The position numbers and the translations under genes were made by a program. Below the pieces are notes generated by a model. The model was not told the DNA's origin and did not search any database. It saw only the letters and a program-made list of their open reading frames with translations. Source: Parasponia andersonii (Eukaryota > Streptophyta > Magnoliopsida > Rosales > Cannabaceae). Taken from it: a stretch of DNA of 64,000 nt. Shown piece after piece: positions 35,840 through 48,522 of the stretch. Positions within the stretch are counted from its first letter, which is position 1. Each line of letters opens with the position of its first letter. Location of the stretch: positions 842,512-906,511 of the forward strand of contig JXTB01000036.1 in assembly GCA_002914805.1 (NCBI GenBank), given 5' to 3'.

Positions 35840-38800
35840 TGACACAACATCTTTAAGACTCGTCATACGGTTGAACAACGAGTGTGTGATCTTATCATTA
35901 ATAGTGGGAGTAGCGAGAACATAGTATCCAAGATTATGGTAGACAAGTTACAATTACCAACCCAACCACATATTGCCCCGTATCGCATTGGCTGGATGAA
36001 GGATGTTGGTGAAATAAAGGTGACACAATAATATCGAGTTCCAGTCTCCATCGGTAAATACAAAGATGAGGTATTATGTGATATTGTTGATATGGATGCT
36101 TGTCATATGTTACTTGGTCGATCGTGGTAATTCGATTCAAACACTATACATAATGGCAAAGCTAACACATATGGTTTCCACATGGATAATATGAAGATTA
36201 TTCTGGCTATTATAAAGCTGCAAAATAACCAAACAAGCTCCACCAGGACCAACCTTCCTAAAGAGGCATATACTCTTACCAGTATTCCTATGCAAGTTCA
36301 AACATTATTGTCTGAATTTGAAGACATCTTTTCTGAGGAGTTACCTACTGGCTTACTACCCATACGAAATATTCAATACCAGATTGGTCTTATTCTCGAA
36401 GTAAGTCTATCGAGTTTACTGCACTACTGCATGAGTCCTAAAGAGTACGAGATCCTACAAACACAAGTCCAATACCTCCTCAAGAAAGGGATGATTAGAG
36501 AAAGTATAAGCCCTATGGCTGTGCCTACACTTCTAGCACCGAAGAAAGATAGAAACTGGAGGATGTCCATTGATAGTCGGGCCATCAATAAGATTACGGT
36601 ATGATATCGATTTCCTATTCTACGATTGGATGACATGCTTGATAGATTGGGAGGATCAAAGCTCTTTTCCAAGATTGATTTGCAGAGTGGATACCATCAA
36701 ATTTGTATTCATCTTGGAGATGAATGGAATACTACATTCAAAATACATGAAGGACTACACGAGTGGTTAGTTATGTTGTTCGGTCTATCTAATGCCCCGA
36801 GTACTTTCATAAGGTTAATGAATCAGGTATTCTAACCTTTCATTGGAACATTTATCATCGTTTATTTTGATGACATTTTGGTCTATAGTCAGAATGAGAA
36901 AGAATATCTACAATACTTGACTGAAGTTTTTAATGCACTTCATAAGAATCAGTTGTATGTCAACCTAAAAAAATGTAGCTTCATGACTAATAGCTTAGTC
37001 TTCTTGGGCTTTATTGTAAGTTCTGGCGGAATCAAAGTCGATCAAGATAAGGTAAAGGCTATCCGAGAATGGTCAATACTGAAGACTATTACAGAAGTTC
37101 TAAGTTTTCATGGTCTTGCGACGTTCTATAGACGATTTGTGAGAAACTTTAGTACTATAGTTGCACCGCTCACCAGCTGTTTGAAACAAAAGTAATTTCT
37201 TTGGACAAAAGAAGTAGAATAGAGTTTTTCTATCTTGATGGAAAAACTCATAAATGTACCCGTCCTTGTACTTCCTGACTTTGACAAGATTTTCGAAGTC
37301 GATTGTGATGCTTCTGACATAGGAGTTAGAGCTGTTCTATCTCAAGATATGAAGTTGATAGCATTCTTTAGTGAAAATCTCAGTGAAGCTAGAAAGAAGG
37401 TCAACGTACAAACAAAAATTATGTACGGTTGTTCGTACATTACAATAATGGGAGTCATATCTAGTGCAGAAGGAATTCATTCTTAATATGAATCATTAAG
37501 CTCTTAAGTATCTCAAAAACTCTTCCAGACCAAATCGAATGAACACTCGATAGATTGGCTACATCTAGAAGTTTCTCTCATGCATAAGTTAGGATAGTTA
37601 AACAAGGTTGCAGATACATTGAGTCGTCGAGTTATGTTACTGATTGCTGTTCAAAATGAAATAATCAACTAAAGATGAAGATTTCAAGGAAGAATGGGAG
37701 AAGTGCATTAGTGGAGTTACAAATAAATATTAACTACATGATGGTTTTCTATTCTTTGAAAACTGTTTATGTATTCCACGAGGATCTTTCAGAGAACACA
37801 TCATTCAGGAGCTATACGCAGGAGGGTTAAAAGGACACATGAGGCGAGACAAAACTATTTTATTAGTGGAAGCTCGATACTTTTGGCCACATCTTAAGCA
37901 TGATGTCGAGAAATTTGTCAAGCGTTGTTATATATGCTAGAATGCAAATGGACAAGCTCAAAACACTGGGTTGTACATGCCACTTCCTATTCCTGATGTG
38001 CCTTGGGAAGATTTGTCCATGGATTTCATCTTGGGATTACTGAGAACACAAAAAGGTTCAGATTCTATCTTTGTTGTGGTAGATCATTTTTCAACGATGA
38101 CTCATTTTATTCCCTGCAAGAAAACTTCAGATGCTACTTATATTGCTCATTTTTTCTTTCGAGAGATTGTTCGTCTGCATGGGTTACCAAGGACAATAGT
38201 CTCTGATCGCGATAGTAAACTCCTCAGTCATTTTTGGCACACTTTGTGGACTTGACTTGATACCACCTTACAGTTTAGTAGCACTTATCATCCCCAAACA
38301 GATGGGAAAACTAAAGTCACTAATCGCACACTAGGCAACATTTTACGATGCTTGATCAAAGAAAGTCCTAGACAATAAAAGAATGTCCTACCGCAAGCTG
38401 AATTTGCTTACAACAACGTGCTAAATCGTTCTAGTAGTAAATCTTCATTTGAAATTGTTTATATTCGTCCTCTGTTGCATACTCTAAACTTGGTACCTTT
38501 ACCAAAACATCCACGGATGAGCATTGATGTTGATCATTTGATTAATAAGGCGATCCGTATCTATGAAGAAGTGAAAAGAAAGTTAGAAGAGTCTACTACA
38601 AAATGCAAGGCTAATACTGATAAGTACAAAAGATTCAAAACTTTCAAAGAGGGCGATTTTGTAATGGTTCATTTACATAAAGAAAGACTTCGAGCAGAAC
38701 AATACAATAAACTCATGCAAAAGAAAATTGGCCTTTTTCGCATCATTCAAAAGATTAATGATAATGCAAATATCATTGATCTACCAGATAGTTACACAAT

Positions 38801-38861
38801 TTCTAAGACTTTCAATGTTCAAGACCTGTGCGAGCACCATGGACCGAAAGTCATACCATGA
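35840..38861 (+). pseudogene. Gypsy pol: protease, RT, RNase H, integrase
   Basis: The protease site is IINSGSSENIVS (about 35895; the catalytic Asp is replaced by Asn). Reverse transcriptase has the fingers motif WRMSIDSRAINKITV (about 36560), [11 protein letters not shown] (about 36675) and the catalytic YFDDILVYS (about 36863, intact). RNase H starts PDFDKIFEVDCDASDIGV (about 37275). The integrase zinc region (near 37840-37940) has a stop inside. The catalytic core has SMDFILGLL and [15 protein letters not shown] (about 38010-38240). The C-terminal part ends near 38861 (HHGPKVIP, then stop). Stops at about 36601, 36833, 37193 and 38256 show it is inactive. Confidence 0.9.
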
Positions 38862-38914
38862 GCAACTCGAGGACGAGTTTTTTTTTTTTTTTTTTAGTGG
38901 GAGAGAACTAATGT

Positions 38915-39368
38915 TGTAACCCACAAACATCAATGACCCAAAGTCAAGGCCCAAAATTCCAAAACCCAATCTAATGAACATTCCATTGGTTGGTAGAATA
39001 CTTTTGTGTGTCAGGTATTTTAGACTTATTTAATTGAAATGTGTTAGATTATTTAGCTTATTTATTTGAAGTGTGTTAGGTGAACAATTTGTTTATCTAA
39101 AGTGTATTAGGTGAACAATTTATTTATTTAAGTGTGTTTGGTTGGTAGATGCTAGGTGTATGATTGTAAATTTCTTAGAATTATTTTAGTGGATTGTTTA
39201 GATTAATCCTAAACTTGTATAAATAGCTTTCATTGGCAAGAGTTGTGATCATCCAATCTTCAATCACATCTTAATTTTCTCTTCTAAATTCTCTTTGAGA
39301 ATTTTACTTATTTCAATTCTCGTTGTGAGAATGTAAGTTAGAGCAAAATCTAGTAATCCGCTGCGTCA
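38915..39368 (+). repeat. Right LTR of the gypsy element
   Basis: Starts TGTAACCCACAAAC and ends CTGCGTCA. Matches 33709-34137 apart from substitutions and a local duplication of the segment AGTGT(G/A)TTAGGTGAACAATTT. Confidence 0.92.
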
Positions 39369-39759
39369 ACTTGAGTCACCTCTTCTTCTCTAAAGTTTTT
39401 GCTGAGACCTATTGATTCCCTCAACCCACCGAGTAGCAAGGCTCCGAGTAGCAAGGCATTTGCAAAGCATTATTTATCAATCCATTTATTGATTTTGCTC
39501 AAACCCTTTTGGTCATTATTTTGATTTAGTAATTAAAATCCATTCCTTTGAAGTTGAACAATATGGAATCTCTTATTAGATAGGGGAAAAGAAAAGAAAA
39601 AAGCGACTCTTTATTTCTTGAAAATTCTCTGTTTTGCTGAGCTGAAATGCAATATATTGGAAACTCCATTTTCCCATTTTCAGTAAGATTTGTTTGGTGA
39701 AATACATAAAGACATGCTCTTTCATTTCCAAATCCATAATTATATTGTAGAATAAGATA

Positions 39760-40560
39760 AGGTTTTTGGCATGATTAGCCCCTAAATTTTTTGTTGATTT
39801 ACAATGTATCCCTTGAACTTTTTTTTTTTGGCAATTAGGACCCTAAATTTATAAAACCGTTGTAAACTATACGTTTCTGTTAATGGTTGTCAAATTTTAG
39901 ATGGAATTAGACATGTGCTAGTTTTGTAAGGGCATAATGATTATCTCACTTAATTTGGAGGCAAAAATAATAGATGAGAGTTTGGAGGGGAAAAAATAGT
40001 TTTGAAATTCAAATTTTTAAAAAATTAAAAAATAAACAAAATTTGACTCATTTAAATGTTGAGTTATCTTTAAGAATAGTTTAAGTATTTTAATAATTTT
40101 TTAAAGACTATATTATTTATATTATTAATTTGACATTTTTAATTTTTTTAATAAATGCTTTCATATTAAAATTCAAGCAATGTTTTATTTTTTCAAAAAA
40201 TCAATATATTTATTTTTGAAGTTTCGCATTGTTAAATTGAGTATGTCATTATAATTTAGAGTTAATTTGTTTATTCTTTAATTGTTTAAAAATTTGAATT
40301 TCAAAACTATTTTTTTCCCTCTAAAATCTCATTTATTATTTTTGCCTCTAAATCAAGTGAGATAACCAGTATACCCTTAAAAAATTTGCACATGACTAGC
40401 ATATGTCTAAATCCGTCACAAATTTTACAGTTATTAATAGAAATATGTAGTTTGCAATAATTGTATAAATTCAGGGTTCTAATTGCGCAAAAAAAAAAAA
40501 AATTCAGGAGATACATTGCCAATCAACGAAAAATTCAAAAGTTAATCATGCCAAAAACCC
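39760..40560. mobile_element. Mutator-type MITE with 270-bp terminal inverted repeats
   Basis: Terminal inverted repeats of about 270 bp. The left end GGTTTTTGGCATGATTA pairs with TAATCATGCCAAAAACC at the right end, and the match continues through the TTGATTTACAATGTATC and ATCTCACTTAATTTGGAGGC blocks. A perfect 9-bp target duplication AATAAGATA flanks it (39751-39759 and 40561-40569). The 9-bp duplication and long inverted repeats are typical of Mutator-like elements. No transposase is encoded in the 801 bp. Confidence 0.92.
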
Positions 40561-40569
40561 AATAAGATA

Positions 40570-42175
40570 TATGCGTATATACTCGAATCAATATGTCAGG
40601 GTTAGTCAATCATTTCATAATAGATATTGGAAAGCTGGGTTTCATTTGCAATAAAAAGATATTGAATTCTTTATAAGTTCACATGGCCTTTGGTTCTTGG
40701 AATTCTCATGAGTAATTAAATTTTACTATCGTATGAATTTCAGTACTCTGTTATAGCGTATATTTATATAGTTGTAAAGAGCACGCTATGAGGCACCATT
40801 GGTATTTAACTACATGAAGTGTAATTCTATTAATGAGTGATTATAATCAATAAATTAGATTTCACATGGATCTTACCTGAAATATAATTATAATTAGTAT
40901 GTAATAGAATGATATATTATGTAGTGTTGAACACTATATGATGCCGTTTAGTATTACTCATTGGTAAGTTACTAGAGAGATAGAAAGTAGTAGAATTAAT
41001 GATGCTACAATTTAGGGAGGAGACTCTAAGAGGAAGAAAGTGACAATTCGTGTGTCTAGCTTGTGCCCTTTCTTTTTTTTTTTTTAATTGTTTTTAAGCA
41101 TTAACTCTGTTAAACATGGAATAGTGAAGAATGTGAGGATGAAACTTTATTACTATCTATTGGTCCGGCATATAAAGAATATGACATAGAGTTCAGAATA
41201 GAGAATCCAGATTGATTATAGAATTATAGCATGTCTGAAAAAGTTTTCAGCAAATATTGTAAATGTCTTCTTTTTCAAGTTTTTTATTTTTTTTTTCCAT
41301 AATTTTCGTAATCCTAGAAAAAAAAAAATCACCAACGTCGATATTCTATAGTGATATTTCCACTTTTCCACCAATACTATATTTTCATCTTATGCAACGA
41401 AAACAATATTTAGAAGACTATTATATCTCTGGTGGGCTATGTTACAAGGAATGCTACCTACATCTCCAACTTTGGACCTTTTAATTATAGAGATTTAAAT
41501 GAGGTTTTTTTTTTTCTTTTTAGATAATGCTCCATAATCTTTTAAAAGTGGTAATTAGTTCAAAAGAGCTATATTTGCACCAAAGTGATATATCATTTAT
41601 TTACTATGATTTCAAAAAAATTTATCTGGCATAAGTATCATTATACCTTTAGTAAATTATTTATTTACCAAAATTATAAATTGATAAATCATTTATTTAC
41701 TACGATTTAAAAAATAGTTATTGTAACTCTGGACTAATTGGCTCCAATATGATGTTTTCTCCACTTCTTGTCGTAGATCATTCACCTTTTTCGATCCTTG
41801 TCTTGCATTTGCATCAAAGTAGAACATATTAGGCAATTTAGTGGTATATCAGTTATTTACAATTTCATATTAATTTTAAAAGAAAATGGCAATAAAACAA
41901 TTATAGTGTCAATTCAGTGATAAATCAATTATTTAACAAATTTTCCCTTAAAAAATGATAAAATATTTATATATAAGTTATTTACATTGTTTCAAAAAAA
42001 GTTATTTACATGATTTGAAAAAAATTTTAAAATAAAAAATCAATAATGGTGGTAAATCAATTACTTAAAAGAAATGGTAAATTAGTGTTATATAAGTTAT
42101 TTACAAGATTCATATAGTATTTTAAAAGGAAAAAAAAATCAATAATCATGATATATTAGTTATTTATGTTAAAAA
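40570..42175. other. AT-rich intergenic region with diverged repeat array
   Basis: No gene is supported. From about 41560 to 42175 a phrase of the type GATATATCA(T/G)TTATTTAC recurs every 60-90 bp (for example 41590, 41680, 41843, 41920, 42090, 42150), looking like an old, decayed tandem array. Confidence 0.4.
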
Positions 42176-42179
42176 AAAC

Positions 42180-45100
42180 AAGTAGTACATGAGTGGTCTA
42201 TTTGATAGTACATGGATCATTGGTTCGGGTACTACCGATCATTCGACTTTTGATTCTAGACGGGTTTCTTCTCTTCAACCATGCTCACAGAAATTTGTTT
42301 CCATTAACCTCAGCCATTGGGGAAGAATTCTTGTCATTTAATGATTCTTTGAATCTAGATTATGTATTAGTTGTTCCTTCACTTGTTTATAACCTTTTGT
42401 CTGTTTCTCAAATAACCACAACTTTATCTTGTGATTTCATTTGTTGACCTGAGCTTTGTGTGTTTAAGGACATCTAAACAAGGCGAACGATTGGTAATGG
42501 TATTAGGCGAGGAAAGCTAAATTACTTGGACTTAGTACCAGAAACTTTAAACAAACATAATGCTTTGGTGGTGGATGGTTTGAGGTAGAGAAAAGGAAAT
42601 CTGAAATTTGGTTATGGTATCGACAACTAGGGCATACTTTTTTCGGATACTTAAAAAGGTTGTTCCTCAATTCATTTGCAAAATTCGATACTTCTAGTAT
42701 TCAATGTGATGTTTGTGAACTAGTCAAAAGTCATTGAATTTTATTTCCATTTATCTTGAACCCAAGTCCAGTACCCTTTATGGTTTTAAAACATGGTATG
42801 TACTTAATACAACAGTTGGGTTCAAGTTCTTCGATGTGACAATGGCAGTGAATACTAGAGTTCTGACTTGCAACAATATTTGGAAGCACATGAAATTGTA
42901 CATCAAACTACATGTTCCAGTACCCATTACAAAATGAAAGGGTTGAACGTAAAAATCGATACGTGTTAGAAGTTGTTCATGCCTCATTGATTGAAGCTTA
43001 TATGTCATTATCATATTAGGGAGAAGTACTCAGTTTTGCAATATAATTGATTAATCAACTACCCTTAAGCGCTATCAAGTTTCACACACCAATTTAGGCC
43101 TTTACTGAAGCAGTGGTAGCCCTAACTGTCTCAAACTTACCTCTAGATGTACTTGGGTATGTGACCTTTGTACACCTCCGTAAATATCAAAGGGATAAGC
43201 TATCTACTCCTTCACTGTGATGTATCTTTTCAGGATATGGTACTCATAAAAAAGGGTATTGATGCTACCACATTCCTACATAATCTATGTTCGTCACTTT
43301 AGACATCGTTTTCCATGAAGATATCATGTATTTTTCCTCTGAGTCTAAACTTCAAGAAAATGACTATTATCACAAAATTCAGACCTTAGTTATGATTATG
43401 ATTTCATTGAATATGGGAAGTAGAATGTGGGCAGATTGAACAAGAACTTGGATTCTAGTATTGATAACTTACAAATTAAGTAGAAAAATGGTGAATTAGA
43501 TCCAACTCATCAATTGACAAAAGAGATAGCTCTAACTCTAATTGAGTTTGAACCTATCAATGACACATCAAACTAATCGAGAGAAGATTTAGCTCCAACT
43601 CTATTTGAGATTAAACCCACAGTGACACACCAAATCAATCGCTTGCTAAGGATATTCCTAAGCCCTCCAGAAAGTAGTTACCACATCGTCAAACTAGAGG
43701 TATACCTAAACCCACATATAAGCTTGATTTATCTAGCAAAGTTAGATAACCTATGAGTAATTATGTGTCTAACCATCATTTTTCAGAATCAAACCTATCA
43801 TTTATGAATTAATTAGCTACTGTATCAATTCCTAATAGTATGTAGGAAGTCTTAATAGACCCAGATAGAAAGCCACTATGAATGAATAAATGAGATATCT
43901 TAAAAAAAAAAATCACACCTGGAAACTTGTTAATCGTGTGTTGGGAAAGAAAACAATTGGATGTTGATGGTTGTACACAGTGAAGTATAAAGTAGACAGT
44001 TCAATTGAAAATTTTAAAGTAAGACTCATGTCCAAAAAGGTATACTTAAACTTATTAGATTGATTATACAGAGACATTTACTCCTGTAGCTAGGATCAAT
44101 AACATTCATGTATTATTGTCCTTATCTACAAATTTGGAATAGCCATTGCAATAATTTGATGTGAAAAATGTCTTTTTACATGACAAATTGTTAGAAGAAA
44201 TCTATATAGATATCTCACTAGGATGATTGATAACAGATAAATATAGTATACAATTCTGTAGATTAAAGAAATCATTATATAGATTAAAACATTCTTCGAG
44301 GGCGTAGTTTTGGATGATTTACAAGGTCAGCGAAATCATTTGGCTACAAATAAAGCAATTTGGATCACACTTTATTCTTGAAGAAATAACATGGACAAAA
44401 TTACTACACTCATCTTATATGCTTATATGTAGATGATATAGTCGTAGTAGGAAATAATTTAGAAGAAAGGAAGGCTTTACGTAAATACTTGTCTAGAGAA
44501 TTTAAAATGAAATATCTAGAACCCTTGAAGTCCTTTCTTGAGATTGAAGTGCTCAGTCTAGCAAAAGGGTTTTTCTCTCTTAGAGGAAATATGCCCTTGA
44601 CTTATTGCATGAAACTGGAATGCCATCATGTCAACCAGCAGACACACTAGTATAAGAAGGTATGTAGTTGTGTATAGAATTAGACTAAATACCAATTGAT
44701 AAAAGAAAGATACCGGAGACGTGTAGGGAAACTAATATACTTAGCACACACAAGACCAAACTTTGCTTATTCATTGAGTATAGTCAACTAATTGATGCAT
44801 AATCCTGGAGAGAAGTATATGAATATTATTATGCACATTTTGAGATACCTGAAGTCTGCCCTTAGAAAGTGAATTTAATTTTCTAAACATGAAGATCATT
44901 AAAAAATAGATGCATACTGGACTGGATTTAAAGATGACAGGCGATCTATTTTAGGATACTTTACATTTATGGGCGATAATCTTATGATGTGGAAAAGTAA
45001 GAAATAGAATGTCGTCACTCGTTCAAGTGAAGAAGCCGAATTCAGAGGGATGACACTTAGACTATGTGAGACGTATGACTTAGACTTCTCTTACAGGATT

Positions 45101-45372
45101 TGGGTTTCCTGTCCAAGCAACTAATCCAACTATTTTGTGACAATAAAGCAGCACGAGATATTACTTATAATCCAGTCCAACATGATCGAACAAACATATT
45201 GAGGTTGACATGTTTTTTTATTAAGGAAAAATTGGAAGAAAAGATTTTGCAATTACCCGAGATTCACTGAGAAGATTAGTTGGCTGACATTCTCAATAAA
45301 GCAGTCTATTCTTAAAGTTTTTAAGCAAGTTGGGCATATGTGATATCTATGTACCAACTTGAGAGAGAGTAT
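42180..45372 (+). pseudogene. Heavily decayed Ty1/copia internal region
   Basis: Protease-like STWIIGSGTTDHS (about 42213; the normal Asp of DSGAT is now Gly), integrase text VQVLRCDNGSEY (about 42825 in a different frame), reverse-transcriptase and RNase H fragments, and an end with LSKLGICDIYVPT (about 45320). All are in copia order on the plus strand and broken by dozens of stops. No left LTR was recognised. The following stretch 45373-45585 may be its right LTR, ending near CAATTCATC. Confidence 0.8.
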
Positions 45373-45699
45373 TAAAATACAAGCATATTGGTTTTAATCC
45401 TTATCTTTAGTGATTTTTTCCTTTTTAAAAGAATCTAGCCATAGTATATGGCTGTGTATCAGGTAGAAAATGTATAGTTGTCTATTATGCAGCTATGATT
45501 ATGTTGTATAGAGTCCATTCGTTTTTTATATAATGTTTGTAATCTTTATGGTCAAAATATGAATGAAAAATACAATTCATCATCTTGTTCTGAATTTGAT
45601 GATTCACCCATAATCACTTTTGTCTCGTTCGTTGAGTAAGTGCCTGACTTGTGTCTTGTTCATCGAATGAGTTCTTGACTTTAGGGTATTCGGCAGTGT

Positions 45700-45990
45700 T
45701 TATTTTAGAGTTTATTTTGCTTTTTCTTAAATTGTTCAAAAATTTCAATTTTAAAACCCTTTTTCCCTCTAGATGCTATCATTTAGTCTCCAAACTAAGA
45801 GCGATACCTATTAAGTCCTTAAAAAATTTGCACATAACAAGTACATGATTATTTCCATCAAAATTTGATGGTTTTTCACAGAATCGGGTAGATTGCAATA
45901 GTTCTATAAATTTACTATTGTAATTGCCCAAAAAAAAAGTGAAGCCACGTTGCAAGTCAACAACAAATTAATAGACTAATCATGCCGAAA
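45700..45990. mobile_element. Partial copy of the 39.8-40.6 kb MITE
   Basis: Matches the right half of the MITE at 39760-40560, for example CTTAAAAAATTTGCACATAAC (compare 40376) and the end TAATCATGCCGAAACC. The left half is missing or unrecognisable, so this is a truncated relative. Confidence 0.75.
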
Positions 45991-46747
45991 CCTATATAGA
46001 TATTCGATGGAATGAGATTCATGTATGAATGTCTAAAGTACGATTATGATCTATACATAATTCTATATTATGCTTTCTTTACTGAAAAGGGAAAAAAATC
46101 GTACCATAAATTGATAATCTTTCCACAACTTTAAGTTAAGAAATAAGATTACAAAATTTCAAAAAAAGCCAAAAGAATTAAATATTACAATTCCAATCAG
46201 TTCTGTGACTTTCTCCTATCAAAATAAGGTTAATGATATTAATAGCCATTGAATTATACTTGTTGTACTATTTTGTCCCTTTAATTTTTAACTAAGTAAT
46301 AGTCCATGAATTATGTAATTATTACAACAATGATCTTTTTGTCACTAACCATTAAATATTTAACAAAAATAAGTCATTACAAAATATATAATTTAGTAAT
46401 TATGATTAAGAATGAGATTTTGAATTTTTAACTTATACAGTAGACTACCAAGATTTATGCAATTAGTTTAACAATGACTACTTTTTTCCTTCACAAACTG
46501 TTAAATTTTAAATAGAAATGAATCATGTGTAAAGTGTACTGTTTAATTACTATAACTAAAAATGAGACTCAAATTCATTGAAATAAATAATACTTAATTA
46601 TACACTTTGTGTTTATGATTATTTTCTGTAAAAAATTAAAAATATATCGTAAAAGGATCAATATTACGATAATTGGATAATATAGAAGTTATCTGTATAA
46701 GTTGAAATTTGAGAACGTAACGATATAATAAATATAATTTTCTACCC

Positions 46748-46778
<31 letters not shown>

Positions 46779-46862
46779 GAAAGTATCATCTTCTTCGTAT
46801 CATCGTAGGGTCGCGCTCGCGCACTAGTCTGGGGAAAAAAAGAAAACGTGAAGAGGGGCTAG
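45991..46862. other. Intergenic, upstream of the YJU2-like gene
   Basis: AT-rich DNA with a diverged tandem duplication of about 138 bp (46301-46575) and an (AAT)10 run at 46748-46777. Immediately after it the GC-rich GTCGCGCTCGCGCACTAG block (about 46810-46827) marks the probable promoter or transcript start region of the next gene. Confidence 0.45.
46748..46777. repeat. (AAT)n microsatellite
   Basis: Ten AAT units about 170 bp before the YJU2-like start codon. Confidence 0.95.
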
Positions 46863-46919
46863 GGTTTAGGAAGGAGAAGAGGAAGAGGAAGAGTAAGAGT
46901 GAGAAAGCAGCTCATCACG

Positions 46920-47710
46920 ATGCTTCCCATAACGCTTCCCATCAACATTTGTTGCGACACTTGCCAAAATTACATCTCTAAGGGTACTGATGTCAATTTC
47001 CGCAAGGAAGAAGTCATGGGCGAGGTATGTTTTTTTCTTCGTTCCCCTCTTTTTTTTTTTTTTTTTTTTTTTTTTGGATATTAGTGTGATTTAGATATTG
47101 TAAATTGAAAATCATTGATATTTTTTGCCTAGAAATTTCATTATCCATTATTTTTTGTAGATTTTCAGGGTTTTCTTGTTGTAGGTTAAATGATGGGCAG
47201 TTGATACTTCTAGTTGTTTTTGATAGTAAAGTTGAAGAGAATGAATGTAGGATTTGTTGGTAGTTTTCCTGAATTTTCAATTTCGTCTTCATAGAGTGGT
47301 TTTTGTTGGTTATAGGTTGATATTTGTAGATTAATTTGTGGGTGGCATGAATTTTGTGGAATTGGGGGTGGAAATTCACCACCAACTCTTTGATGCATTT
47401 TGCATTGCAGACATATATGGGTGCCCAAATATTTAGGTTTCACTTTAAGTGCACCAGATGCTCGGCTCCAATCGCAATAAAACCACATCCTAAAAAATCA
47501 GATTATGTTGTGGAGTCTGGCGCCACGCGAGATCCTGAATTTGAACCATCAGATGATGATGATGAGCAGGAGCAGGATCCTGAATCAGATCATGAGTTTA
47601 TGTTGGATTTAATTGACATTCAAGAGGAACAGGAGCTGTTACAAATCGCGCTTATGACTTACAACAAGTGGAATAACAATATAGTTAGAGACGATCAAGA
47701 GACTCCATGA
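46920..47710 (+). CDS. Short YJU2/CWC16-like protein (splicing factor relative), 2 exons
   Basis: Exons 46920-47024 and 47411-47710 (TGA stop) give 134 aa, GT-AG, phase 0. The protein begins MLPITLPINICCDTCQNYI, then KGTDVNFRKEEVMGE, TYMGAQIFRFHFKCTRC and DYVVESGATRDPEFEPS, which is the zinc-binding core of the CWC16/YJU2 (CCDC94) family with its two Cys pairs (CDTC and CTRC). Full YJU2 has about 40 more residues before this point and a long basic/coiled tail after it. Here the tail is a short acidic stretch (DDDDEQEQDPESDHE) plus about 40 residues I do not recognise. YJU2 acts at spliceosome step one. Retained introns show it is a genomic, not retro, copy. A stop at 46860 in frame limits upstream extension within this exon; a further 5' exon cannot be excluded. 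It may be a truncated paralogue. Confidence 0.8.
47050..47075. repeat. Poly-T run in the YJU2-like intron
   Basis: Twenty-six consecutive T bases shortly after the donor site. Confidence 0.95.
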
Positions 47711-48147
47711 GTGTCGAACCAAGCATATACCAGCCAGCTATCTGAAGCTGCTATGATGAAACTCTATTTATTTTGTTTCTCCTAAAAAAGTATAATATTA
47801 GTGTTTAGGACATTAATATATTATCACTGTATTTGGGGCATCGAAGCTTTCATGGAAAATCATCATTTCCTTTGAATCACAGACTCTTTCATATGTAACT
47901 TTCCGTTCCCTTGTTCTCAATTTATAGTACTTTTGTGTCTTTAACATCCAAAAAAAAGAGGAAAATTTTGTTAAACTGGTGTATCCCATTTAGCAAAGAT
48001 TAGCATTTAAATTGTACATGGGCAATTACTTTTGCCCAATGCGTCGAGGCATTGTCAAGCCACTCGATAATAGAGTGGATTGACGTTGTAGAGTATCATC
48101 GAGGGCACTTGTCGAGTATCATGGAGTAACGAATTTTTGATTTAATA
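47711..48147. other. 3' flank of the YJU2-like gene
   Basis: Presumed 3' UTR and intergenic DNA. No other feature recognised. Confidence 0.35.
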
Positions 48148-48156
48148 ATATTAGTA

Positions 48157-48513
48157 GGGAAATTATTATTTTTATACCTCTATTTTGATATTTTGTTCAG
48201 TTTATAACTTCTGTTTTGGTTATTATCAATATTGACTCTTAGAAAATATTTGTTATAAATTTATACCCTGTCACTAATTTAGAGTAGCTAATTTACCAAG
48301 ATGATTTAATAAATTTATTCTGAGATAAGTTTTTATATGGTTTATTTTTAATTTTTTAAACAGTAATTTGGTAAATTAGCTACTTTAAATTGGTATCAGG
48401 GTATAAATTTATAATAGATTTTAAATCTAAGGATCAATTTTAATAATAACCAAAACAGAAGGTATAATTTGAACAAAATATCAAAATGCAGGATATAAAA
48501 GTGATAGTATCCC
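48157..48513. mobile_element. Mutator-type MITE, 357 bp
   Basis: Inverted repeats of about 150 bp: GGGAAATTATTATTTTTATA at the left pairs with the reverse complement of the right end (GGGATACTATCACTTTTATA), with shared inner blocks TTTTGATATTTTGTTCA and CTTCTGTTTTGGTTATTA. A perfect 9-bp target duplication ATATTAGTA lies at 48148-48156 and 48514-48522. No coding capacity. Confidence 0.92.
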
Positions 48514-48522
48514 ATATTAGTA

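Larger units (their letters stand above)
33709..39368 (+). mobile_element. Ty3/gypsy retrotransposon, full-length but decayed
   Basis: LTRs at 33709-34137 and 38915-39368 end in ...CTGCGTCA. A perfect 5-bp target duplication ACTTG lies at 33704-33708 and 39369-39373. The primer site TTGGTACTAGAGTC right after the left LTR resembles the initiator-Met tRNA complement. A purine-rich tract (GTGGGAGAGAA) precedes the right LTR. The internal order is gag, protease, reverse transcriptase, RNase H, integrase, the gypsy order. Frames are broken by stops. LTRs differ at many sites, and the right LTR has an extra copy of a 34-bp segment near 39080, so the insertion is not recent. No chromodomain was seen at the integrase end. 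Confidence 0.93.

Noticed and set aside
47014..47488. Minus-strand frames overlapping the YJU2-like intron and second exon
   Set aside because: Shadows across a poly-T run and the antisense of a recognised exon.
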